From Mesorhizobium loti (GTDB taxonomy: Bacteria; Pseudomonadota; Alphaproteobacteria; Rhizobiales; Rhizobiaceae), in NCBI RefSeq assembly GCF_013170705.1, contig NZ_CP033334.1, positions 310,001 through 374,000 on the forward strand: a stretch of DNA of 64,000 bases, in the 5' to 3' direction. Below are positions 58,247 through 64,000 of this stretch, piece after piece. The notes beneath the pieces are model-generated. The model was given only the letters and a program-made list of their open reading frames with translations, was not told where the DNA came from and ran no database searches. Made by a program: the position numbers and the translations under genes. Position 1 is the stretch's first letter, and each line of letters starts with the position of its first letter.

Positions 58247-59523
58247 GCGGTCCCTTTCGACTTGGGCGAGGACGACTTGGATGCGGCGGTTTTCCTGGGC
58301 GCGGCCTTTTTCGGCGCGGCAGGCGTGGAAGCATCGGCGACCATGGTCGTGGCCGGGATCGCGGCCGGCTCGACACGAGGCTGCTGGTCGGCCTTGGCGA
58401 AAGCGGGATGAACAACCTTGCCGCCGTCGGTCAGCATCGTTGCCTTGACCAGGTCGTCGTCTCGGTTGATGGCAAGTGTCTTCGTGTTCTTGTCGACCAG
58501 CGTCTCGAGGAAAGCGAACAGGTTCTTGGCATAGAGCAGCGAGGCGGATGCGGCGACGCGGCCCGGCACATTGAGGTGGCCGACGATCTTCACATTGTTG
58601 GCCGTGGTGACGACCTTGCCCGGCTCGGAACCTTCGACATTGCCGCCGCGCTCGACGGCGAGATCGACGAGCACCGAGCCCGGCTTCATCGAGGCGACCA
58701 TGGCGGCCGAGACCAGCTTCGGCGCCGGACGGCCGGGGATCAGCGCCGTGGTGATGACGATGTCCTGCTTGGCGATGTGCTCTGATGTGAGCGCCGCCTG
58801 CTTGGCCTGGTATTCCTTCGACATTTCCTTGGCGTAGCCGCCCGCGGTTTCCGCGGCCTTGAACTCGTCATCCTCGACGGCCAGGAATTTCGCGCCGAGC
58901 GAAGCGACCTGTTCCTTGGCGGCGGGGCGCACGTCGGTGGCGGTGACGACCGCGCCGAGGCGGCGCGCCGTGGCGATCGCCTGCAGGCCGGCGACGCCGA
59001 CACCCATGATGAACACCTTGGCCGCCGGCACGGTGCCTGCCGCCGTCATCATCATCGGCAATGCGCGATCATATTCCGAAGCGCCGTCGATCACCGCCTG
59101 GTAGCCGGCAAGGTTGGCCTGCGAGGACAAAACATCCATCGATTGCGCGCGGGTGATACGCGGCATGAATTCCATCGAGAAGGCGGTGACACCGGCCTTG
59201 GCCAGGGCCGCTACGGCGGCGTCATTGCCGTAAGGATCCATGATGGCGATCACGGCGGCGCCGGATTTGTAGCTCTTCAGTTCGGCTTCCGTCGGCCGGC
59301 GCACCTTCAGCACGACATCGGCCTTGGCGACATCGGAGGCCTTGCCGATGGCGGCACCTGCCTTGGCAAACTCCTCGTCGGGGATGCGCGACCTTGTGCC
59401 GGCACCGGTTTCGACAACCACATCGAAGCCAAGCCCCGCAAGCCGCTTGACCGTATCGGGCGAGGCCGCGACACGCGGCTCGTTCGCGTCAAGCTCACGA
59501 GGGATGAAAACCGTCTGTCCCAC
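58243..59523 (-). CDS. pntAa: NAD(P) transhydrogenase subunit alpha part 1
   Basis: A 426-residue NAD(H)-binding subunit of the alanine-dehydrogenase-like fold. [32 protein letters not shown] is the nucleotide-binding motif and [20 protein letters not shown] the RQD-loop region. From about residue 379 there is a 48-residue extension rich in Ala, Pro, Lys and Ser ([18 protein letters not shown]) that goes beyond the usual 380 residues of this subunit. It is the first gene of the pnt operon. Confidence 0.97.
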   Translation of the reverse strand: MGQTVFIPRELDANEPRVAASPDTVKRLAGLGFDVVVETGAGTRSRIPDEEFAKAGAAIGKASDVAKADVVLKVRRPTEAELKSYKSGAAVIAIMDPYGNDAAVAALAKAGVTAFSMEFMPRITRAQSMDVLSSQANLAGYQAVIDGASEYDRALPMMMTAAGTVPAAKVFIMGVGVAGLQAIATARRLGAVVTATDVRPAAKEQVASLGAKFLAVEDDEFKAAETAGGYAKEMSKEYQAKQAALTSEHIAKQDIVITTALIPGRPAPKLVSAAMVASMKPGSVLVDLAVERGGNVEGSEPGKVVTTANNVKIVGHLNVPGRVAASASLLYAKNLFAFLETLVDKNTKTLAINRDDDLVKATMLTDGGKVVHPAFAKADQQPRVEPAAIPATTMVADASTPAAPKKAAPRKTAASKSSSPKSKGTA

Positions 59524-59610
59524 CGCATGATCCTTTCGGCTGGAACCTGTTTGCGCAAAGTGTCGGCCGGAACATCCGGCGACGTCAATGGCAACGGGGT
59601 TTTGGAAGGT

Positions 59611-59835
59611 CTATCGCAGAATGAAGGCGCCGGCGGCCATAATCAGGAAGAACAGGATAAGCGCCGAGAAGAAGCCGCCAGCGAAGAAGCCGAAAGCCAT
59701 CGCCAGAAGAAGCGCGCCGCAGAAAAGCGACCCGTATTTGGCCAGCGCGAGAAAGCCCGCATAGGTGCGGTCATGTTCGGCATAGTCCATCTTCGCGCCC
59801 AGTTCGACAGGACCGGTCGGCGAGTGATCAGCCAT
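59611..59835 (-). CDS. aa3-type cytochrome c oxidase subunit IV
   Basis: A 74-residue protein with the DYAEHDRTYAGFLALAKYG motif before two hydrophobic segments. This matches the bacterial aa3-type oxidase subunit IV family, a small non-catalytic membrane subunit. The ATG at 59835 gives MADHSPTGPVELGAKMDYAE; the frame reaches 59868. It lies 87 bases upstream of pntAa on the same strand. Confidence 0.9.
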   Translation of the reverse strand: MADHSPTGPVELGAKMDYAEHDRTYAGFLALAKYGSLFCGALLLAMAFGFFAGGFFSALILFFLIMAAGAFILR

Positions 59836-60015
59836 AGGAATACCCCTTCGAAGACATCTTTCAGGCACATAGCGAAAAGCCGGGCCGAGGGCAATGGCGC
59901 TATTGCCGCATCGCTGCCGACAACTGCCTCAAGGGAACATTGAAACTGCGGAAAATTGAACCTGCAGGCATATTCCGGCCAGGGACAGCCTTCGCGCCAG
60001 GCTTGATCGTCAGCC

Positions 60016-60165
60016 TCAGCCGGCGAGGTGCGGGAAAAGACCGAGCAATCCAACGACGATCAGATAGAGCGCGACGATGTAGTTCAGCAGCCGTGGCATG
60101 ATGAGGATCAGCACGCCGGCGATCAGCGAGATAAGCGGCGTGAGCGCGAGCTGGGAAATATGCAT
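60016..60165 (-). CDS. DUF3096 family small membrane protein
   Basis: A 49-residue protein beginning MHISQLALTPLISLIAGVLI and followed by MPRLLNYIVALYLIVVGL. It has two short hydrophobic helices and the DUF3096 pattern (L-x-A-G-x-L-I-L-I-x-P-R-L-L-N-Y-I-V-A-x-Y-L-I). AAAGGA precedes the ATG with good spacing. Function is unknown. Confidence 0.88.
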   Translation of the reverse strand: MHISQLALTPLISLIAGVLILIMPRLLNYIVALYLIVVGLLGLFPHLAG

Positions 60166-60252
60166 GTCGGGATCCTTTCCAGAAGCGATGCCACCAACTT
60201 GCGGCTATGTCGCCCTATACAACGCCGTCACGCCAGGAAGGCTCCATCGTGA

Positions 60253-60298
60253 TGCACGTTGCCCAAAAGCCGAGGCCGGTTCAGAGCGGAGGACATGC
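60253..60298 (+). repeat. Palindromic intergenic element, copy C (degenerate)
   Basis: TGCACGTTGCCCAAAA at the left and GGACATGCC at the right match the ends of the other two copies, but the centre and right arm have diverged, so the hairpin is weaker. It lies between the DUF3096 gene and the FeeM-like gene. No target duplication is seen. Confidence 0.6.
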
Positions 60299-60327
60299 CC
60301 GAGGAGGCGACCAAGGACCGCTTTGGC

Positions 60328-61098
60328 TCAGGCTGCTTCGAAATACTTGGCGGTGGGCAAGATGGTCAGCGGTGCCAGCTCGCCCCTGTTGGGACGTTGG
60401 AAGAGCATGCGTTGCTCGAATGCCGTCGAGTTGAAGAACGGAAAGCGATCCAGCGTCGCCTGCATGTTCTCGGAGCACTTCGACTGGAAGAGATGCACGG
60501 GGACGGTGAGGCCGGGATAATTTCGCGGAGGCACCGCCTGCTCCGATCGGAAGATGCGATGATAGAAGGCGGAGTGTTCTTCCTTGATCGCCGTCAGGCA
60601 ATAGGTCGGCTTGAAATGGCTGCAAGCAACCACCGCCAGCCTGAGAGTGACATACGGCAGCACGCGCAAGCTGCTCGACCACTCGAGATCGGCCGCGAAC
60701 CGGCTCGGATCGACGAAAGTCTCGCCAGTCGCCAGTCGCCGCGCCAGCACGTCGCCGAAAACATCGGTGCTGGGCGACACAGGATATCTTGCGCTGGCGT
60801 AGTGGATTCTGATGGTGCTGACGAGCGCGCCGTCGAAGAAGACGCCGAAGCGGTATGAATTGGGCAGGTCGTCGAAGTCGTCCTTCACCATGCGGGAGGC
60901 ATCTGGCTTGACCATGCCGGCGTGAAGATAGGAATTGTAGCGAAGCCTATAGATCGCCTCTAGATCCTCGGCGCCATCGCAAAGGCGATACTCCACATGC
61001 TCCAGAACATCCATGACGTGATCTGAAAACACTGAGGGGCTGTTCTTGCCCTTGCCCGCAGCCGCCGCAACGGGCGTACCCAACAACTTGTTTTCCAT
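60328..61098 (-). CDS. FeeM-like N-acyl amino acid synthase / acyltransferase
   Basis: A 256-residue protein of the GNAT-related family that includes FeeM and resembles autoinducer synthases. LEAIYRLRYNSYLHAGMVKPDASRMVKDDFDD is the typical N-terminal block, followed by GALVSTIRIHYAS, ETFVDPSRFAADLEWSSSLRVLPYVTLRLAVVAC and FYHRIFRSEQAVPPRNYPGLTVPVHLF. FeeM transfers fatty acyl chains from acyl carrier protein to tyrosine; the acceptor here is unknown. The ATG at 61098 has GAGGACAG upstream. It stands alone, next to no regulator or acyl carrier protein gene, and upstream of the GGDEF/EAL gene on the same strand. Confidence 0.85.
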   Translation of the reverse strand: MENKLLGTPVAAAAGKGKNSPSVFSDHVMDVLEHVEYRLCDGAEDLEAIYRLRYNSYLHAGMVKPDASRMVKDDFDDLPNSYRFGVFFDGALVSTIRIHYASARYPVSPSTDVFGDVLARRLATGETFVDPSRFAADLEWSSSLRVLPYVTLRLAVVACSHFKPTYCLTAIKEEHSAFYHRIFRSEQAVPPRNYPGLTVPVHLFQSKCSENMQATLDRFPFFNSTAFEQRMLFQRPNRGELAPLTILPTAKYFEAA

Positions 61099-61244
61099 TC
61101 TGTCCTCGCACCGCCGCATAACGACAATAGCGAAGCACAGGAGGAACCAGAAGCAAAATTCCGAGCTTTTGCGTTTACTCTAAATTAACGTTAACAAATG
61201 GTAAATTGCGGGCACAGGAAGATCCGGGTCTTGATGACTGGATT

Positions 61245-63560
61245 TCAGGGGGCGGCGCGCTTGGCGATCGGCTGCAATTCGGCGGCGAAGGGCCAGGTTA
61301 CATTGGACATGGTTTCGATGCCCGACGCGCTGAGTGCGGCACCGAACAGGAAGCCCTGGACAAGATCCGGTTTCACCGAATGCAGCAGTATCTTGAGCTG
61401 CTCGAATGTCTCGACGCCTTCGATGGTGACGGTGAGACCCAGGATACGGGTCAGGTCGACGACGCCCTTCAACAATTCCAGCGAGCGCGGATTCTGGGTA
61501 ACATCCATCACGAATGAGCGGTCGATCTTGATCTTGTCGAGAGGCAGCTTGTGGAGATAGCTCAGGCTGGAATAGCCGGTGCCGAAATCGTCGAGGGCGA
61601 TGCGCACGCCAAGCCGCTTCAGTTCCTCGATATATTGACGCGTCTGCGACTTGTCGTCGAGCAGCGCGGTTTCGGTGACTTCGATCTCCAGCCGGCCGGC
61701 GGCGAGGCCTGAACTGGCCAACGCATCGCGGACCTTCTGGATGACATCGCCATTGCGGAAATCCCTGGCGGAAAGGTTGACCGAGACGCTGGTCTGGTCA
61801 GGCCATTTGGCGCATTCGGCGCAGGCCGCCTGGAGCACGAAAGTGCTGATCTCGGAAATGATTCCCATCTCCTCGGCCAGCGGGATGAAGATGCCGGGGG
61901 AAATCGGCCCGAGATCGGGATGGTCCCAACGGCAGAGTGCCTCGCAGCTGGCGATGCGCATGGTCTTCATCGCCACGATCGGCTGATAGACAACCCGCAG
62001 GTTCTTGCTTTCCACGGCGGTGCGCAGATCCGCCTTCATCAGCTGACGGTTGCGGAACGCGGCGTCCATCGCCGCCTCGAACAGCCGCCAGCCGTTCTTG
62101 CCGAGTTCCTTGGCCTTGTAGAGCGCCAGGTCGGCCTTGACGATCATGGCGTCGACGTCGGTTCCCTCGACCTTCGACAGCACCGCGCCGGCGCTGGCCT
62201 GGATCCGCAAGCCGTGGCCGGCGACGTCGACCTCACCCTGCAGGTCGGCGAAAATCTGGTCGAGCAGGCTGGCGAGATGGCTTTCGTCCTCGATGCGATC
62301 GAAGAACATCATGAATTCGTCGCCGCCGAAACGGCTGACGGCAATGCCTTGCCCAGCGATCGCCGAGAGCCGTTCCGCGACGGCATAGATCAGGCCATCG
62401 CCGACAGGATGGCCGAGCGTGTCGTTGACGCTCTTGAAATCGTCGAGGTCGATCACCGCCAGGCCGCACAGGCGGTCACGCTCGCCGGAGGCCATCAATT
62501 CGCCGACCAGTTCGTGGAAATAGGCGCGGTTCGGCAGGCCGGTGAGGTTGTCGTAGCGCGCCATGAAACGGATTTTTTCCTCCGTCTCGACACGCGCCGT
62601 CACGTCTTCAAAGGTGATGACGCCCAATTCCTGGTTGCCCTCGCGGGCGGAGAATTCAAAGTGCTGGCCATTGGAAAAGGAAACCAGCACCTTGCGGTCG
62701 CGGCCTTCGCGCAAGGCGCGCGTCAGCTGCGCCTCGATATAGCGGCAGTCCTTCGGTGCCAGCATGCCGCCGGCAACGCCACGCAACAACAGTGAATGGA
62801 TCGACCGCCCGAGCAACTGGTCGGGCGATTTCAGCGACATCAGACGGGCGGCCTCGGCGTTGCCGACGACCACCTTGCCGTCCGGACCGAGCATGACCAG
62901 GCCATGCGACATGGTGTTGAGGGCGCGGTTGAAGCGCTGCGCGATCTGTCTCGCCTGCTTGTGTCCAACAACGGCCGAAAACAGCACATTGCGGACGTGG
63001 TCGGCGCTGCCCTTGATGATGAACATGAAGGGGATGATCAGCAGGCCCAGCACGACATAGGGTAAGTCGAACCTGAGGATGAGCGCCGCGGCGATCGGCC
63101 CGACGAAGGTGACCGCAAAGATCATGACCATGCGCGGCGAGCCGTAATTTCGGCCGACGACGGTCACCAGGGAGGCCATCGTCACCGACAGCGCCCCGAT
63201 CTCGGCATAGGAGTCCGAATAGACATAGATGGAAATGAAGCAAAAGAACCCGAGCAACAACCCCTGAAGGCTACCCTTCAGGATGTATTCGCGCTCCCAC
63301 TTCGTTGCATCGGCGGCGTCGCGAATCTCGCCGCCCGAGCGGTGGAATCGCCGCAGGCTGAAGTAACGCCAGACGCCGATGCCGAGCAGAGCGCCGGCGA
63401 GAACCAGGAAAATAGGCTGGCCGTGGCGCCAGTAGACCATGAGGCTGATCGTGGCGTGGCAAAGCGCGCCGATAACCAGCATATGCGCGTTGTCGAACAA
63501 CGAGCGCACAAACTGGATATAAACATCCACTGGGATGTTATCGGTCTTTGTTTTGCCCAT
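61245..63560 (-). CDS. Membrane GGDEF-EAL protein (c-di-GMP turnover)
   Basis: A 771-residue signalling protein. The N-terminal 200 residues hold about five membrane segments without a recognised sensor fold. A PAS-like domain (about 210-330) leads into GGDEF (RFGGDEFMMFFD, intact) and then EAL (SCEALCRWDHPDLGPISPG, with NLSARDF, EVTETALL, DDFGTGYSSL and EGVET all present). Both output domains keep their catalytic residues, so synthesis, hydrolysis or switching of cyclic di-GMP are all possible. No RxxD inhibitory site stands before the GGDEF motif. It is 146 bases upstream of the FeeM-like gene. Confidence 0.95.
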   Translation of the reverse strand: MGKTKTDNIPVDVYIQFVRSLFDNAHMLVIGALCHATISLMVYWRHGQPIFLVLAGALLGIGVWRYFSLRRFHRSGGEIRDAADATKWEREYILKGSLQGLLLGFFCFISIYVYSDSYAEIGALSVTMASLVTVVGRNYGSPRMVMIFAVTFVGPIAAALILRFDLPYVVLGLLIIPFMFIIKGSADHVRNVLFSAVVGHKQARQIAQRFNRALNTMSHGLVMLGPDGKVVVGNAEAARLMSLKSPDQLLGRSIHSLLLRGVAGGMLAPKDCRYIEAQLTRALREGRDRKVLVSFSNGQHFEFSAREGNQELGVITFEDVTARVETEEKIRFMARYDNLTGLPNRAYFHELVGELMASGERDRLCGLAVIDLDDFKSVNDTLGHPVGDGLIYAVAERLSAIAGQGIAVSRFGGDEFMMFFDRIEDESHLASLLDQIFADLQGEVDVAGHGLRIQASAGAVLSKVEGTDVDAMIVKADLALYKAKELGKNGWRLFEAAMDAAFRNRQLMKADLRTAVESKNLRVVYQPIVAMKTMRIASCEALCRWDHPDLGPISPGIFIPLAEEMGIISEISTFVLQAACAECAKWPDQTSVSVNLSARDFRNGDVIQKVRDALASSGLAAGRLEIEVTETALLDDKSQTRQYIEELKRLGVRIALDDFGTGYSSLSYLHKLPLDKIKIDRSFVMDVTQNPRSLELLKGVVDLTRILGLTVTIEGVETFEQLKILLHSVKPDLVQGFLFGAALSASGIETMSNVTWPFAAELQPIAKRAAP

Positions 63561-63651
63561 TACTGGCGCCCAATGAGCCCCAGCCTTGGCATAGTCCCAT
63601 TAAAAAACCTTTAGCCTGGGCTGAAACGCCTGATTTTAGGCGCTTTTTGGA

Positions 63652-64000
63652 TCATTCGGCGGCCTGAAGTTCCGGCCTTGCGGATGCTTTTGCCAAGCGA
63701 TCGAGCAGCCTTTGGCGCTCGCCCAGGGCCTTTTCGGCGGTGGCCTGCCGGACATGGCCATAACCGCGGATGAGCGCGGGAACCGAAACGAGAGCGACCG
63801 CCGCATCGGCCTTATCGGGTGCCAGCGACTTGGCGACGAGCTGCAGATCACCCTCGTACTGTGCCAAAAGCTGCCGTTCCGCACGCCGTTCGGCGGTGTA
63901 GCCAAAAAGGTCGAAAGCAGTGCCACGCAAGCCCTTCAGCGCCGCCAGCAGCTGAAAACCCTTCATCATCCAGGGGCCGAAGCTCGACTTCCTCGGTTTG
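63652..64000 (-). CDS. Indolepyruvate ferredoxin oxidoreductase family protein, C-terminal end
   Basis: The frame enters from the right edge and continues for about 115 residues to a stop at 63652. It contains KPRKSSFGPWMMKGFQLLAA, LKGLRGTAFDLFGYTAERRAER and ALIRGYGHVRQATAEKA. These match the C-terminal part of the fused bacterial indolepyruvate ferredoxin oxidoreductase, which converts aryl pyruvates to acyl-CoA in amino acid breakdown. All catalytic domains lie beyond the window. Confidence 0.88.
   Translation of the reverse strand, partial: KPRKSSFGPWMMKGFQLLAALKGLRGTAFDLFGYTAERRAERQLLAQYEGDLQLVAKSLAPDKADAAVALVSVPALIRGYGHVRQATAEKALGERQRLLDRLAKASARPELQAAE

Overview
The window is chromosomal DNA of a high-G+C alphaproteobacterium of the order Hyphomicrobiales, most likely Mesorhizobium or a close relative. 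The evidence is the conserved block TIGR02300 protein - aroA - cmk - rpsA, the three-gene pntAa/pntAb/pntB transhydrogenase, the sarcosine oxidase order soxBDAG, a large number of ABC uptake systems with dedicated regulators, and short palindromic intergenic elements of the kind seen in Mesorhizobium. The genus is inferred from gene order and style; no search was run. I found no phage, insertion sequence, rRNA or CRISPR array. One tRNA gene (tRNA-Ala, GGC) is present.

Layout. 1-3.9 kb: the 3' part of a glycosyltransferase-like gene cut by the window edge, a DUF1349 protein, an aldehyde dehydrogenase and a divergent TetR-type regulator. 4-11.6 kb: methylamine catabolism, with a dimethylglycine-dehydrogenase-like flavoprotein followed by soxB, soxD, soxA and soxG. 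11.6-23.3 kb, all minus strand: an organosulfur scavenging cluster with ssuD, an FAD/NAD(P) oxidoreductase, sfnG, a five-gene branched-chain-amino-acid-type ABC transporter, sfnB, an msuE-like FMN reductase and a small membrane protein. 23.5-31.9 kb: a sugar ABC transporter (minus) facing a GntR regulator, an L-rhamnose-mutarotase-like protein, an altronate/galactarate-dehydratase-family enzyme and an SDR dehydrogenase (plus), probably one catabolic regulon for a sugar or sugar acid. A shared AT-rich palindromic motif lies before all three transcription units.

32.2-37.3 kb: housekeeping core (tRNA-Ala, TIGR02300 protein, aroA, cmk, rpsA with a structured leader and a strong terminator). 37.4-45.5 kb: an SDR protein, then a guanidino-compound cluster: an AruI-like ThDP decarboxylase and a dimethylargininase-like amidinohydrolase on the minus strand, divergent from a polar amino acid ABC transporter and an Ldh-family dehydrogenase. 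45.8-49.6 kb: a DoxX protein with a perfect palindromic operator candidate, an NDUFA9-like protein, a cytochrome P450 and a divergent FMN reductase. 49.6-52.3 kb: an exported caspase-like protein with TPR repeats, followed by gyrB. 54.9-64 kb: palindromic elements, a 25-residue membrane peptide with a larger membrane protein, the pnt operon, a cytochrome oxidase subunit IV, a DUF3096 peptide, a FeeM-like N-acyltransferase, a GGDEF/EAL protein, and the 3' end of an indolepyruvate ferredoxin oxidoreductase gene cut by the right edge.

The candidates I regard as least described are the four-site operator family of the sugar-acid regulon, the dimethylargininase/AruI/transporter/Ldh gene set, the organosulfur cluster that uses an amino-acid-type ABC transporter, the caspase-TPR protein, and the FeeM-like acyltransferase.
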